Positions 17,729-26,932 of a stretch of DNA of 64,000 nucleotides are shown piece by piece. Made by a program: the position numbers and the translations under genes. Under the pieces are notes generated by a model. That model searched no databases. It saw only the letters and a program-made list of their open reading frames with translations, and was not told the origin of the DNA. The DNA lies in contig NZ_PGLR01000020.1 of the NCBI RefSeq assembly GCF_002803095.1, positions 44,488 to 108,487 on the forward strand, in the 5' to 3' direction. The stretch comes from Pseudomonas sp. ZH-FAD. GTDB taxonomy: Bacteria; Pseudomonadota; Gammaproteobacteria; Pseudomonadales; Pseudomonadaceae. Numbering within the stretch: position 1 is the stretch's first letter; each line of letters opens with the position of its first letter.

Positions 17729-18034
17729 ACGATCATGGCCAGCGCTCAGGGCGCTGACTGCCATCAAAGACCGGGCAGGCCGACTGTAGTGTGGCCAGGC
17801 TGCTCTCTGTCGGTTTGAGTGCCAGCATCTATTGAGTGATCGATAAAACCTATCAAGCACGGCTCTATAACGCTATTTTGATAATAAATGACGACCATAT
17901 GGCGCTTTAATATTGACCGAGCTGAATGCTCAAGTATCCTCGCGCCCTTTCGCCGAGTCATATGACGACTGGGTGGTATCGAAATTGCCTGAGTTATCTG
18001 CTCATATGCCCATGGGCGCAAACCTGGAGTCCTC
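17729..18034. other. Intergenic region before the chemoreceptor gene
   Basis: About 306 bp with no gene. The middle (17835-17925) is clearly AT-rich (ATAACGCTATTTTGATAATA) against the GC-rich surroundings and probably holds the chemoreceptor promoter. A TCAAG at 17929 and GCCGAG at 17951 recall a flagellar sigma-28 promoter, but their spacing is several bases too long. No terminator hairpin was seen. Confidence 0.4.
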
Positions 18035-20011
18035 ATGAATCCTCCTCGCTCTCGTATAGCCCTGCAACTGGCTGCCATTCTGGCTTTGGTGCTGGTGCTG
18101 CTGATCAGCGTCAGCACCCTGTTTGCCCTGCGTTCACTCAACGAGGCCAATCTGGTCACTCGCGAAAAGCACCTGGGCAGCGAGGCGGGGCTGCTGGCCG
18201 ACCAGCTCGAAACCTTCCACGGCAGCCTGCGTGAGAGCACGCAGCGTCTGGCTGGATTGTTCGAGCAGCGCTTCAACACAGGGCTGCAGGTGCGCAGTGA
18301 AGAGCGTGTGAGCGTCGGCAGCCTGCAGACACCCGCGCTTTACCTGGGGGCTACGCGCTTGAACAACGAGTTCACCGAGGTCGATGACTTCACGCGCATG
18401 ACTGCGGGTGTGGCCACGGTGTTCGTGCGTGACGGTAGCGAATTCATTCGCATCACCACCTCGCTGACCAAGCAGGACGGCACCCGTGCTCTGGGAACGG
18501 CGCTTGATCACCAGCACCCGGCCTACCAGCGCCTGTTGGCCGGGCAGAGTTACGTGGGCCGGGCTTTGCTCTTCGACCGCAACTACATGACCCAGTACAC
18601 CCCCGTCCGTGATGGCAGCGGGCAGGTCATTGCCGTGCTGTTCGTCGGCTTCGACTACACCGATGCGCAGAAGCTGCAACTCAACAAGCTGAGCGAATTT
18701 CGGATTGGCGAAACGGGCTCACTTGCCCTGCTCGACGAGCAGGGCAAGTGGCTGGTCAAGCCCGCTGGCACTGGCGCTCTGGATACACTGCCGGCAGCCC
18801 TCGGCGAGCTGATCGCTCACTCGGGGAATGGCGGTTTCTGGAGCGATGGCCAGAATGAGTTCTACAGCGTGGCCATGCCCTTTACCGGCGGCCCCTGGAT
18901 GGTGCTGGCGAGCATGCCGCGCGAGGAAATTCAGGCCGTCACCTGGCGTGTCGGTACCCAGCTGGCGATTGGCAGTGCACTAACCCTGCTGCTGGCGGTG
19001 ATCGCCGTGGTCTGGCTGTTGCGACGCAAGCTGCGCCCGCTGGGCGATCTGGTCCAGCAGGCGCAGGCGCTCGGTGCCGGTGACCTCGGCGCGCGTATGG
19101 CGCAATCCAGCGACGATGAAATCGGTGAGCTGGCGCGCAGCTTCAACCGCATGGGCGAGGCGCTGGCGAGCATGGTGGCGGGTATTCGCAGCGCTGCTCA
19201 GGATGTCAGCGCGCGCTCGCAGGGGATGTCCACGCTATCGCGTGACGCCTATCAGGGCATCGATCAGCAATCCGGCGAGATCAGCAGCATGGCCGGCGCG
19301 GTAGAGGAATTCAGCGCCACCTCACAGAACATCGCCGACAACATGCGCAGCACCGAACGCCTGGCCAGCGACAATGCCCAGCAGACCCGCATCGGGCGTA
19401 GCTCGATGGATCAGGCTTCCGAAGCGCTGGTGCAGATCGCCGAAGCGCTTGAGCAAACCTCCACGGCGATCAACGGCCTCGGCCAGCGCTCCCAGGAGAT
19501 TGGCGGTATCGTCAGCGTCATCACGGCGATCGCCGACCAGACCAACCTGCTGGCGCTCAACGCTGCCATCGAAGCAGCGCGGGCCGGTGAGCAGGGCCGC
19601 GGTTTTGCCGTGGTCGCCGATGAAGTGCGCAACCTGGCTGGACGCACCCGTGAGGCGACCAACGAGATTTCCACCATGATCGGCAGCATCCAGAGCGAGA
19701 CCAGCAGCGCCATCGCCACCATGGAGCACGGCCGACAGTTGATGCAGGATGGTCTGGAACGTAACGCCAAGGTGGCTGCAGCACTGGCGCAGATCAGTGA
19801 GCAGAGCGCCGAGGCCGGAGAGCAATTTGCCGCCATCACCACGGCTACCAGCGAGCAGAGCAGCACTGCGACCGTGCTCAGCGCCAACCTGCAGAGCATC
19901 GCCCAGGTCAATGGCGAGCAGCGTGAAGTGGTGGCCAACCTGGCCGATACTGCGCGCGAGCTGGATCGCCTGGCCGCTCAGCTGCGTCAGGAGGTCGAGC
20001 GCTTCCGCTGA
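18035..20011 (+). CDS. Methyl-accepting chemotaxis protein with periplasmic Cache domain
   Basis: A 658-residue chemoreceptor. A first transmembrane helix lies at about residues 10-31 ([20 protein letters not shown]), then a periplasmic Cache_3/Cache_2-type sensor domain (about 35-305, with [15 protein letters not shown] and [20 protein letters not shown]), a second helix near 312-331, a HAMP domain (about 332-385, ending [15 protein letters not shown]) and a long cytoplasmic coiled coil. The signalling tip is intact: [20 protein letters not shown] with [16 protein letters not shown]. It controls CheA activity; the ligand is unknown. No C-terminal CheR-tethering pentapeptide is present. It ends one base from the convergent comM stop. 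Confidence 0.92.
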   Translation: MNPPRSRIALQLAAILALVLVLLISVSTLFALRSLNEANLVTREKHLGSEAGLLADQLETFHGSLRESTQRLAGLFEQRFNTGLQVRSEERVSVGSLQTPALYLGATRLNNEFTEVDDFTRMTAGVATVFVRDGSEFIRITTSLTKQDGTRALGTALDHQHPAYQRLLAGQSYVGRALLFDRNYMTQYTPVRDGSGQVIAVLFVGFDYTDAQKLQLNKLSEFRIGETGSLALLDEQGKWLVKPAGTGALDTLPAALGELIAHSGNGGFWSDGQNEFYSVAMPFTGGPWMVLASMPREEIQAVTWRVGTQLAIGSALTLLLAVIAVVWLLRRKLRPLGDLVQQAQALGAGDLGARMAQSSDDEIGELARSFNRMGEALASMVAGIRSAAQDVSARSQGMSTLSRDAYQGIDQQSGEISSMAGAVEEFSATSQNIADNMRSTERLASDNAQQTRIGRSSMDQASEALVQIAEALEQTSTAINGLGQRSQEIGGIVSVITAIADQTNLLALNAAIEAARAGEQGRGFAVVADEVRNLAGRTREATNEISTMIGSIQSETSSAIATMEHGRQLMQDGLERNAKVAAALAQISEQSAEAGEQFAAITTATSEQSSTATVLSANLQSIAQVNGEQREVVANLADTARELDRLAAQLRQEVERFR

Positions 20012-20012
20012 T

Positions 20013-21506
20013 TCATCCCGCGGCGGGGCGATACTGCAGCGCTTCGGCCAGATGTTCCCGGCTGATTTGCTGCTGCTCCGCCAGGTCTGCCAGCGTGCGT
20101 GCCACCTTGAGCACTCGGTGCGCGGCGCGTAGCGACAGGCCTAGACGTTCGCAGGCGCTTTCCAGCCACTGACGATCCGCGCCGCTCAGGGCGCAGTGCC
20201 GACGCAGGCCTGGCAGGTCGAGAAAGGCGTTGGCCACCCCTTGGCGTTGCAGTTGTCGCTCGCGAGCCCGTGCGACCTTCGCTGCTGCTTGCGCCGTGCT
20301 TTCGCCGTCTTGCGCTGGGGCGTTCAATATCGTCGTTTCGCGGGCGACCGTCAGGTGCAGGTCGATGCGATCGAGCAGTGGCCCGGACAGCTTGGAGCGG
20401 TAGCGCTGGATCTGCTCCGGTGTGCAGCGACAGCGGTTGCTCGGGTCGCCCAGATAGCCGCAAGGGCAGGGGTTCATAGCGGCAACGAGCTGAAAGCGCG
20501 CGGGGAAACGTACCTTGTCGCGTGCCCGGGCAATGACGATATGGCCACTTTCCAGCGGTTCGCGCAGCACCTCCAGCACTTTCCTATCGAATTCCGGCAG
20601 CTCATCGAGGAACAGGATGCCCATATGGGCCAAGGTGATTTCGCCAGGCTGCGGGCGACTGCCTCCCCCCACCAATGCCGGCCCGGAGGCGCTGTGGTGC
20701 GGCGTGCGAAAGGGGCGCTGCGGCCAGTGCTGCAGCGGCAGATGGCTGGCTACCGAATGGATGGCGGCGACCTGCAGGGCCTCGCTCTCGTCCAGCGGCG
20801 GCAGCAAGCCGGGCAGGCGGCTGGCCAGCAGCGTCTTGCCGGTACCGGGTGGGCCGCTGAGCAGCAAGTTATGCGATCCAGCGGCGGCCACCAGCAACGC
20901 ACGTTTGGCGGCCAACTGGCCCTGCACTTCGGCCAGATCCGGATAGGGCAGGCTCTGCCTGAGCAGACCTTGGGCGGCGTAGGGTTCGAGAGGAGCACTG
21001 CCGTTGAGGTGCGCGGCGATCTGCAGCAGGTGCTCGACGGCGATTACCTTCAGCCCCGAGGCCAGGCTGGCCTCTTCGGCATTGGCCTGTGGCACCAATA
21101 GGGTGCGCCCGGCTGCGCGCGCGGCCAGGGCTGCCGGCAATACGCCCTGCACGGGACGCACCGCGCCGGACAGCGCCAGTTCGCCCAGGCATTCGCATTC
21201 ATCCAGGGATTGAGCCGGCACCTGGCCGCTGGCCGCGAGAACTCCCAGGGCGATGGCGAGATCGAAGCGGCCGCCGTCTTTCGGTAAATCGGCGGGTGCG
21301 AGGTTCAAGGTGATGCGTTTGCTGGGGAATTCGAAGGCGGCATTGAGGATGGCGCTGCGCACGCGATCCTTGCTTTCCTTGACTGCAGTTTCTGGCAGGC
21401 CCACCAGCGTCAGAGAGGGCAGGCCATTGGCCAGGTGCGCTTCGACGGTGACGGCCGGTGCTTCGACGCCGACCTGGGCACGGCTGTGGACGATGGCCAG
21501 GGACAT
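20013..21506 (-). CDS. comM: ComM/YifB-family Mg-chelatase-like AAA+ ATPase
   Basis: A 497-residue protein. The N-terminal ChlI-like domain starts MSLAIVHSRAQVGVEAPAVT and has LPSLTLVGLPETAVKESKDR. The AAA+ core has Walker A GPPGTGKTLLASRLPG at about residues 216-231, Walker B ILFLDELPEF and the MNPCPCGYLGDPSNRCRCT cysteine segment typical of YifB/ComM. The C-terminal domain ends SLRAAHRVLKVARTLADLA. In Vibrio cholerae ComM is a hexameric helicase that drives branch migration when transforming DNA is integrated; a similar role here is inferred. It is in its usual Pseudomonas place beside ubiK. Confidence 0.93.
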   Translation of the reverse strand: MSLAIVHSRAQVGVEAPAVTVEAHLANGLPSLTLVGLPETAVKESKDRVRSAILNAAFEFPSKRITLNLAPADLPKDGGRFDLAIALGVLAASGQVPAQSLDECECLGELALSGAVRPVQGVLPAALAARAAGRTLLVPQANAEEASLASGLKVIAVEHLLQIAAHLNGSAPLEPYAAQGLLRQSLPYPDLAEVQGQLAAKRALLVAAAGSHNLLLSGPPGTGKTLLASRLPGLLPPLDESEALQVAAIHSVASHLPLQHWPQRPFRTPHHSASGPALVGGGSRPQPGEITLAHMGILFLDELPEFDRKVLEVLREPLESGHIVIARARDKVRFPARFQLVAAMNPCPCGYLGDPSNRCRCTPEQIQRYRSKLSGPLLDRIDLHLTVARETTILNAPAQDGESTAQAAAKVARARERQLQRQGVANAFLDLPGLRRHCALSGADRQWLESACERLGLSLRAAHRVLKVARTLADLAEQQQISREHLAEALQYRPAAG

Positions 21507-21538
21507 GATCGCTCCTTGATCAAGTGGGGTGCAGTGCC

Positions 21539-21566
21539 TGTAGGAGCGGCTGAAGCCGCTCCTACA
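21539..21566. repeat. REP-like palindrome, family A
   Basis: TGTAGGAGCGGCT-ga-AGCCGCTCCTACA, a perfect 13-base inverted repeat, lies between ubiK and comM and eight bases after the ubiK stop. It can form a strong hairpin and shares the GTAGGAGCG head with other copies here. Confidence 0.85.
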
Positions 21567-21574
21567 ACATAACC

Positions 21575-21832
21575 TTAGTCTGCGGCAGTGAGCTTGGCTT
21601 CCAGTTCGGCGACCTTCGCTTCCAGCGCCTCGAGGCGGGCGCGGGTGCGGGCCAGGACCACCATCTGGCTGTCGAATTCGTCACGGCTGACCAGATCGAG
21701 CTTGCTGAAACCGCTCTGTAGCAGGGCTTTGAACTGTGCTTCCAGTTCGGCGCGAGGCAGCGGGCTGTCTCCGCTGAAAAGACGCGAGGCGTGGCTACTG
21801 AGAGTGTCGAGCAAGGCTTTCGGCGGCAGCAT
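21575..21832 (-). CDS. ubiK: Ubiquinone biosynthesis accessory factor UbiK
   Basis: An 85-residue protein of the UbiK/BMFP (DUF526) family. It starts MLPPKALLDTLSSHASRLFS, has the central block RAELEAQFKALLQSGFSKLDLV and ends in a coiled coil (VLARTRARLEALEAKVAELE). UbiK forms a complex with UbiJ and helps assembly of the ubiquinone biosynthesis enzymes on lipid in Escherichia coli; it also has membrane-fusogenic activity in vitro in Brucella. It faces the glnK control region and precedes comM on the same strand. Confidence 0.9.
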   Translation of the reverse strand: MLPPKALLDTLSSHASRLFSGDSPLPRAELEAQFKALLQSGFSKLDLVSRDEFDSQMVVLARTRARLEALEAKVAELEAKLTAAD

Positions 21833-21934
21833 GATCAGGTTCCGTAAACAGACGGTCGGCAGTGTAGCACGCAGCCACCGACGGGGCGGTTTGGCACTGG
21901 CTGCACGATTTTTGAGCGTTACTCAATGTGTCGA

Positions 21935-21951
21935 TGCACCAAGTTTGTGCG
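21935..21951 (+). promoter_or_regulatory. NtrC-type enhancer site
   Basis: TGCACCAAGTTTGTGCG matches the NtrC half-site pattern GCAC-N7-GTGC exactly. Its centre is about 86 bp before the -24 element of the sigma-54 promoter at 22028, a normal distance for an enhancer. Confidence 0.65.
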
Positions 21952-22027
21952 TTGCATTCGGCGTGAATGACCGGTCGACGTGGCTGGAAGCGGTTAAAGG
22001 CCTGATAGATAGCGTTTTTGCGTGAGC

Positions 22028-22043
22028 TGGCAAGCTTTCTGCT
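22028..22043 (+). promoter_or_regulatory. Sigma-54 promoter of glnK
   Basis: TGGCAAGCTTTCTGCT has GG (22029-22030) and GC (22041-22042) with exactly ten bases between, and matches TGGCACG-N4-TTGCT at all but two positions. Transcription would start near 22054, leaving a leader of about 190 bases before glnK. With the upstream NtrC-like site this suggests induction under nitrogen limitation, as known for glnK-amtB in related bacteria. Confidence 0.65.
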
Positions 22044-22191
22044 TAGACCCCAGCGACGCATGCACCGATGCAGTTCTGGTGCTGCAGGCGAAGCGGGGGA
22101 GTGCTTCGTCGGGAGCGGTTGGTGGGTATCGACCACGCCAGGCTGGAGCGGTCGGTGCATTACAAAAGCCAGACACTGCGCTTAGACTTGA

Positions 22192-22581
<390 letters not shown>

Positions 22582-22616
22582 CAAGCCTCCGAACCCCACG
22601 CCCCAGGAGTAAACCC

Positions 22617-22683
22617 ATGACTCTGCGAACTTTCGCAGGGCTAGAAGCCCTTTCGTCCTCGAATTCTGGCCTTGCGCAGTTTT
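22617..22683 (+). pseudogene. Remnant of the 5' end of the usual Pseudomonas amtB
   Basis: Thirty-five bases after glnK there is an AGGAG and ATG opening a reading frame that starts MTLRTFAGLEAL and continues SSSNSGLAQF. From memory, AmtB proteins of P. aeruginosa and P. putida that follow glnK begin MTLRKFAGLGALLSLVMPGLA. The match covers the start and signal peptide, but the hydrophobic core is altered and after about residue 21 nothing resembles AmtB. The frame closes at 22811. I read this as a decayed amtB start left behind when the rest was lost; the 64-codon frame may still be translated. The comparison is from memory and needs alignment. Confidence 0.55.
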
Positions 22684-22916
22684 CGAGGGTGAATGCCGGA
22701 GTTGGCGATGCCTTCGCCGCTCTGCTGTGCCAGACCCTCTTCAGGTCTTGCGCTCGGCCTAGTGATGGGAATGCCTGGTCGCCTCACGGCGCAGGGGTAC
22801 CGGTGATCTAGTAACGAGCGTGGCAACGACCTGTAAAGCATGCGGAACGCGTCCTGAGCCAACCTGGACGTTTCAACCGAACAGCGCACAACAAAAGCGC
22901 CGGCAAGAGGTGAAAA
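22684..22916. other. Non-coding stretch between amtB remnant and amt
   Basis: About 230 bp with no plausible gene or terminator. Its only clear signal is the AGAGG ribosome site at 22906-22910 for the next gene. The sequence has the base composition of the neighbourhood and may be worn amtB coding sequence, but no reading frame shows Amt motifs. Confidence 0.4.
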
Positions 22917-24167
22917 ATGGATAACACAGCATTGACTGCATTGCAGTACGGCTTCGATACCTTCTACTTTCTGATCTGTGGTGCCCTGGTGATGTGGATG
23001 GCAGCGGGTTTTGCCATGCTCGAATCCGGCCTGGTGCGTGCCAAGAACACCACCGAGATCCTGACCAAGAACGTGGCGCTCTACGCCGTGGCCAGCGTCA
23101 TGTACCTGGTGATCGGCTACCACATCATGTACTCCAGCCCGGAAGGCGGCATTCTGCCGAGCCTGGGCTTCCTGATCGGTGACGAAAACAGCGTCGAGTC
23201 GGTGCTTGCCGGTGGCGACGATGCACCTTACTACTCGGCGCGTTCGGACTTCTTCTTCCAGGTGGTGTTCGCCGCGACCTGCATGTCGATCGTTTCCGGT
23301 GCCGTTGCCGAGCGCATGAAGCTGTGGGCCTTCCTGGCTTTCGCCGTGGTCATGACCGGCTTCATCTACCCGGTTCAGGGGTTCTGGAAATGGGGCTCGG
23401 GCTTCCTCAACGAAGCTGGTTTCCTCGACTTCGCCGGTTCCGGCGTGGTGCACATGGCCGGTGCCGCTGCTGCTCTGGCTGGCGTTCTGCTGCTCGGTGC
23501 ACGTAAAGGCAAATACGGCGCCAACGGCCAGGTCAACGCCATCCCGGGGGCCAACCTGCCACTGGCGACTCTCGGCACTTTCATCCTGTGGATGGGCTGG
23601 TTCGGTTTCAACGGCGGCTCGCAGCTGAAGATGAGCACCATCGAAGATGCCAACGCCGTAGCCCAGGTGTTCGTCAACACCAACATGGCAGCAGCCGGCG
23701 GCCTGATTGCCGCGCTGATCGTTGCTCGCATTCTGTTCGGCAAGGCTGACCTGACCATGGCGCTCAACGGTGCCCTGGCTGGCTTGGTGGCCATCACTGC
23801 CGAACCGCTGACCCCGAGCGGCCTGCAGGCGACCCTGATTGGCGGCGTGGGTGGTGTGCTGGTGGTGTTCGCCATCCTCGGTCTGGACAAGGTCAAGATC
23901 GACGACCCGGTTGGTGCCATCTCCGTACACGGTGTGGTCGGCATCTGGGGTCTGCTGGCTGTCTGCCTGACCAACAGCGATGCTTCGCTGGGTGCTCAGT
24001 TGCTGGGTATCGGCAGCATCTTCGCCTGGGTATTCATCGCCAGCCTGATCGTGTGGAGCATCATCAAGGCGGTGATCGGTCTGCGCGTCAGCGAAGAAGA
24101 AGAATACGAGGGTGTGGATATCGCCGAGTGCGGTATGGAGGCCTACCCGGAATTCACCAACAAGTGA
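22917..24167 (+). CDS. Ammonium transporter (Amt family)
   Basis: A 416-residue inner-membrane channel with about eleven transmembrane helices and no cleaved signal peptide (starts MDNTALTALQYGFDTFYFLI). The two pore histidines are present as His179 (VVHMAGA) and His338 (SVHGVVGIWG); the conserved GFAMLESGLVRAKNTTEIL follows the first helix and FILWMGWFGFNGGS lies in the middle. It conducts ammonium/ammonia and is gated by GlnK. The N-terminal type (FAMLESGLVRAKN) differs from the signal-peptide-bearing AmtB (LALFYGGMVRSKN) that I recall behind glnK in most Pseudomonas, so this copy may be a replacement. The ribosome site AGAGG is six bases before the ATG. I leave the symbol empty because of this subtype question. 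Confidence 0.9.
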   Translation: MDNTALTALQYGFDTFYFLICGALVMWMAAGFAMLESGLVRAKNTTEILTKNVALYAVASVMYLVIGYHIMYSSPEGGILPSLGFLIGDENSVESVLAGGDDAPYYSARSDFFFQVVFAATCMSIVSGAVAERMKLWAFLAFAVVMTGFIYPVQGFWKWGSGFLNEAGFLDFAGSGVVHMAGAAAALAGVLLLGARKGKYGANGQVNAIPGANLPLATLGTFILWMGWFGFNGGSQLKMSTIEDANAVAQVFVNTNMAAAGGLIAALIVARILFGKADLTMALNGALAGLVAITAEPLTPSGLQATLIGGVGGVLVVFAILGLDKVKIDDPVGAISVHGVVGIWGLLAVCLTNSDASLGAQLLGIGSIFAWVFIASLIVWSIIKAVIGLRVSEEEEYEGVDIAECGMEAYPEFTNK

Positions 24168-24183
24168 TCCTCCGGTAAATCGC

Positions 24184-24214
24184 AAAGGGCGCCTTCGGGC
24201 GCCCTTTGTTTTTT
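24184..24214 (+). terminator. Rho-independent terminator after amt
   Basis: AAAGGGCGCC-TTCG-GGCGCCCTTT stem with a UUCG tetraloop, followed by GTTTTTT. Ends the glnK-amt operon. Confidence 0.93.
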
Positions 24215-24265
24215 CTGGCAGCACGCTAGAATGCGCGCGCTGGAGCCATCGAGAGTGAGAGCGGC

Positions 24266-24691
24266 ATGTGGCAGCAACGCATCATCAGTCTGCGCCCGCG
24301 TGAGCGCGGTTTTCATCTGGTGACCGAAGAAGTACTGGCAGCATTGCCGGAACTGGCGCAGGTACGTGTTGGTCTGTTGCATCTGTGGCTGCAGCACACC
24401 TCGGCATCGCTGACGGTCAACGAGAACGCCGATCCCGCGGTACGCCGCGATTTCGAGCGCTTCTTCAACCGTCTGGTGCCGCAGGGGGAGGCGGGCTACG
24501 AGCACGATTACGAAGGGCCGGATGATTTGCCGGCGCACTTCAAGGGCAGTTTGCTGGGCTTTCAGCTACAGCTGCCGATACAACAGGGACGGCTGGCACT
24601 TGGGACCTGGCAGGGGATCTACCTTGGTGAGCATCGCGATCATGGCGGTGCTCGGCGAGTGGTAGCGACCTTGCATGGCGAGGCTATTTGA
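24266..24691 (+). CDS. yjbQ: YjbQ/UPF0047 family protein (secondary thiamine-phosphate synthase-like)
   Basis: A 141-residue protein starting [20 protein letters not shown]. Family signatures are [20 protein letters not shown] at about residues 36-55, [17 protein letters not shown] and the C-terminal [16 protein letters not shown], which supply conserved histidines and acidic residues around a metal site. Members of UPF0047/YjbQ show weak thiamine-phosphate synthase activity in vitro; the physiological role is unsettled. It lies directly after the amt terminator and probably has its own promoter. Order glnK-amt-yjbQ-sutA agrees with other Pseudomonas. Confidence 0.88.
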   Translation: MWQQRIISLRPRERGFHLVTEEVLAALPELAQVRVGLLHLWLQHTSASLTVNENADPAVRRDFERFFNRLVPQGEAGYEHDYEGPDDLPAHFKGSLLGFQLQLPIQQGRLALGTWQGIYLGEHRDHGGARRVVATLHGEAI

Positions 24692-24768
24692 ATTTTTTCC
24701 GGTCGTGCGGTGCACATCGCGCGACTGGGCTATAACTAACCTGCTTTTCGCAAGTCATGAGGTTGAAC

Positions 24769-25092
24769 ATGAGCGACGAAGACCTGGAACAAGACGATCT
24801 GGACGGGGCTGAAGAGGACGATGGTGAGGAGCTGGCTGCTGCCGATGACGGCGACAGCGGCGACGATGAAGTCGATGGTGCGGTCGTAGCCAGCGGCAAG
24901 AAGAACAAGGCCAAGGCCGTTGAGGTCGATGAGCTGCCCAGCATCGAAGCCAAGCAGAAGGAGCGCGATGCCCTGGCGCGTGCCATGGAAGAGTTTCTCT
25001 CCCGTGGTGGCAAGGTGCAGGAGGTGGAGCCCAACGTGGTCGCCGACCCACCCAAGAAGCCTGACAGCAAATACGGCAGCCGCCCCATCTGA
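24769..25092 (+). CDS. sutA: Transcriptional regulator SutA (RNA polymerase-binding)
   Basis: A 107-residue, highly acidic protein. Residues 1-45 are mostly Asp, Glu and Ala (DEDLEQDDLDGAEEDDGEE) and look disordered; a central predicted helix (LPSIEAKQKERDALARAMEE) is followed by FLSRGGKVQEV and a flexible tail. This composition and the locus match SutA of P. aeruginosa, which binds the beta subunit of RNA polymerase during slow growth and favours rRNA and maintenance transcription. The second of two in-frame ATGs was chosen because GAGG lies six bases before it. Confidence 0.85.
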   Translation: MSDEDLEQDDLDGAEEDDGEELAAADDGDSGDDEVDGAVVASGKKNKAKAVEVDELPSIEAKQKERDALARAMEEFLSRGGKVQEVEPNVVADPPKKPDSKYGSRPI

Positions 25093-25111
25093 GGACGGCT
25101 AGCTACAAGGA

Positions 25112-25135
25112 ACCCGCCCCTGTGGCGGGTTTTTT
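25112..25135 (+). terminator. Rho-independent terminator after sutA
   Basis: ACCCGCC-cctgt-GGCGGGT stem-loop followed by a run of six T residues. Confidence 0.9.
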
Positions 25136-25274
25136 GTTGCCCATATCCCCGGCGGCATCCCTCAGGGCTTGCGCGCAAAAAACGCTGCCGACGTCGATGG
25201 CACGACGTAGGGTGCGCCGTGCGCGCCGATGTCGTGCGTGGTTCGTGCCTAGACGCGCCGCGACGCCCTGCGGG

Positions 25275-25976
25275 TCAGCGTGTCCAGCTGCCCAGCAGTG
25301 CCGGTAGTTCGGCCAGGCTGGCGATTTGCGCATCCGGCGTGGTTTCACCCTCCCAGGTTCGCCCTTGCGGGTTGAACCAGATCGCACGCATCCCGGCTGC
25401 CTGGGCACCGGCAATGTCGTCACTGGGGTGATCGCCGATGTGCACGGCGCGCTCGGCCGCCACGCCGCCTGCGCGGCTGAGCGCTTCACGGAAAGGTTTC
25501 GGGTCGGGTTTGCCGATGCCCAGTTCTTCGGCGCACAGGGCGAACTGGAAGTAGTCCGACAGGCCCAGGCGACGCACGTCGGCATTGCCGTTGGTGATCA
25601 CGCCGAGCATGAAGCGCTCGGCCAGGGCCTCCAGCGTCGGATGTACCTCGGTGAACAGTTCGACCTGATGGCGGGCGCTGAGAAAGACCTGGAATCCTGC
25701 TTCGGCCAGCGTCTGCGCTTCGCTGTGCGGGTAGCCGGCGTCCTCCAGGGCATGGAATAGGATGCGCCGGCGCAGCTCGCTGAGGCGATGCTTGAGCATC
25801 GGCTCGGCGTCGAGCAGACGGCTGCGGACCGCCCACAGATGCTCGACCGGCACTGCCCCCAGGCGCGGCGCATGCAGAGCCAGCCAATTGCGCAGGGCGG
25901 CTTCGGCATCCTGCATCACCGGAGTGACGTCCCACAGGGTGTCGTCGAGGTCGAAGGTGATCAGTTCAATGCTCAT
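25275..25976 (-). CDS. HAD-family hydrolase (YjjG/YigB-like)
   Basis: A 233-residue haloacid dehalogenase-type phosphatase. Motif I is [10 protein letters not shown] at residues 8-17 with the nucleophile Asp8 region, motif II is VITNGNADV, the lysine of motif III lies in [14 protein letters not shown] and motif IV is [18 protein letters not shown] helical cap sits between motifs I and II. Such enzymes dephosphorylate small molecules (YigB acts on FMN); the substrate here is not determined. The start ATG overlaps the xerC stop by four bases (ATGA), and it is the last gene of the lppL-lysA-dapF-DUF484-xerC series, the usual order in Pseudomonas. Confidence 0.9.
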   Translation of the reverse strand: MSIELITFDLDDTLWDVTPVMQDAEAALRNWLALHAPRLGAVPVEHLWAVRSRLLDAEPMLKHRLSELRRRILFHALEDAGYPHSEAQTLAEAGFQVFLSARHQVELFTEVHPTLEALAERFMLGVITNGNADVRRLGLSDYFQFALCAEELGIGKPDPKPFREALSRAGGVAAERAVHIGDHPSDDIAGAQAAGMRAIWFNPQGRTWEGETTPDAQIASLAELPALLGSWTR

Positions 25977-26875
25977 TCGGAACCGCCTTTGCGCTTGGCA
26001 CGTGGATGGGCCTGGTCGTAGACGCTGGCCAGGTGCTGGAAGTCCAGGTGGGTGTAGATCTGCGTGGTGGCGATATCGGCGTGGCCGAGCAGCTCCTGTA
26101 CCGCGCGCAGATCCTGCGAGGATTCCAGCATATGACTGGCGAAGCTGTGGCGCAGCATGTGTGGATGCAGGTGCTGGCCCAGCTCGCGTACGCCGGCCTG
26201 GCGCACGCGCAGCTGCACGGCGCGTGGCCCCAGGCGTCGGCCCTGCTGGCTGATGAACACGGCGCCGTCGCCAGGGTTGGCCAGCTTGCGCAGTGGTAGC
26301 CAATGTTCCAGTGCCTGTCGCGCCATGCTGCCGACCGGCAGTTCGCGCACCTTGTTGCCCTTGCCGCGCACACGTACCAGACCGGCGGGCAGGTCCAGGC
26401 CGTCTAGATCGAGTCCGACCAGCTCGGACAGGCGCAGGCCCGAGGAATAGAACAGCTCGAGCATGGCCTGATCGCGGCGGGCGATGAAGTCGTCCTCCAC
26501 CGCGCCGTCAAGCAGTTGCGCGCTGCGGTCGGCGTCCAGGGTGCGGGGAAGGCGGCGCTCGCGTTTTGGCGGGCTCAGGCCGGTCGCCGGATCGTGACGG
26601 CACAGGCCTTCGCGCAACAGATATTGATAGAGGCCGCGGGTGGCCGAAAGCAGGCGCGCCAGGCTGCGGCTTGCCAGGCCCTGCTGATGCAGGCGGGCGA
26701 CCAGGCGGCGCAGGTTGCGGGTGTCCAGCCCGGCCCAGTCGCTCAGGCCTTCGGCTTCGCAGAATGTCCGCACCTTGCCGAGATCGCGGCGATAGCCGTC
26801 GAGGGTATGCGCCGACACCTGGCGCTCGCGGCGCAGGTGTTCGATGTACGCGTCGAGGTGGGCTTCAAGTGTCAC
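25973..26875 (-). CDS. xerC: Tyrosine recombinase XerC
   Basis: A 300-residue recombinase that, with XerD, resolves chromosome dimers at dif. The N-terminal SAM-like DNA-clamp domain covers about residues 1-90 ([20 protein letters not shown]). The catalytic residues are all present: Arg148 (SSGLRLSEL), Lys172 ([10 protein letters not shown]), His239 and Arg242 ([12 protein letters not shown]), His265 ([10 protein letters not shown]) and nucleophile Tyr274 (IYTHLDFQ). The start [10 protein letters not shown] and length fit XerC; the gene is called sss in P. aeruginosa. It lies after the DUF484 gene as in other gammaproteobacteria, which separates it from XerD. Confidence 0.94.
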   Translation of the reverse strand: MTLEAHLDAYIEHLRRERQVSAHTLDGYRRDLGKVRTFCEAEGLSDWAGLDTRNLRRLVARLHQQGLASRSLARLLSATRGLYQYLLREGLCRHDPATGLSPPKRERRLPRTLDADRSAQLLDGAVEDDFIARRDQAMLELFYSSGLRLSELVGLDLDGLDLPAGLVRVRGKGNKVRELPVGSMARQALEHWLPLRKLANPGDGAVFISQQGRRLGPRAVQLRVRQAGVRELGQHLHPHMLRHSFASHMLESSQDLRAVQELLGHADIATTQIYTHLDFQHLASVYDQAHPRAKRKGGSE

Positions 26876-26898
26876 GTGCCGGGTTCCGAACGGGCCAA

Positions 26899-26928
26899 TG
26901 GTGGATGAGCTTCGTCATCCACCCTACA
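26899..26928. repeat. Hairpin of family C type between DUF484 and xerC
   Basis: GTGGATGA-gcttcg-TCATCCAC (26901-26922) followed by CCTAC: a palindrome ending in the GTAGGGTGGA head (minus strand) shared with 11155. It sits in the 57-base gap inside the operon and could modulate readthrough into xerC. Confidence 0.6.
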
Positions 26929-26932
26929 CGAC

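Noticed and set aside
17929..17957. Sigma-28-like promoter (TCAAG and GCCGAG) before the chemoreceptor
   Set aside because: The spacer between the two elements is about three bases longer than accepted flagellar promoters and the -10 part departs from GCCGATAA.
21892..21904. TGGCAC-TGGC-TGCA as a sigma-54 promoter of glnK
   Set aside because: Only eight bases lie between GG and GC instead of ten; the element at 22028 fits better.
22641..24224. Long minus-strand frame of 527 codons opposite amt
   Set aside because: Shadow frame rich in His, Gln and Gly with no recognisable domain; the amt gene on the other strand is certain.
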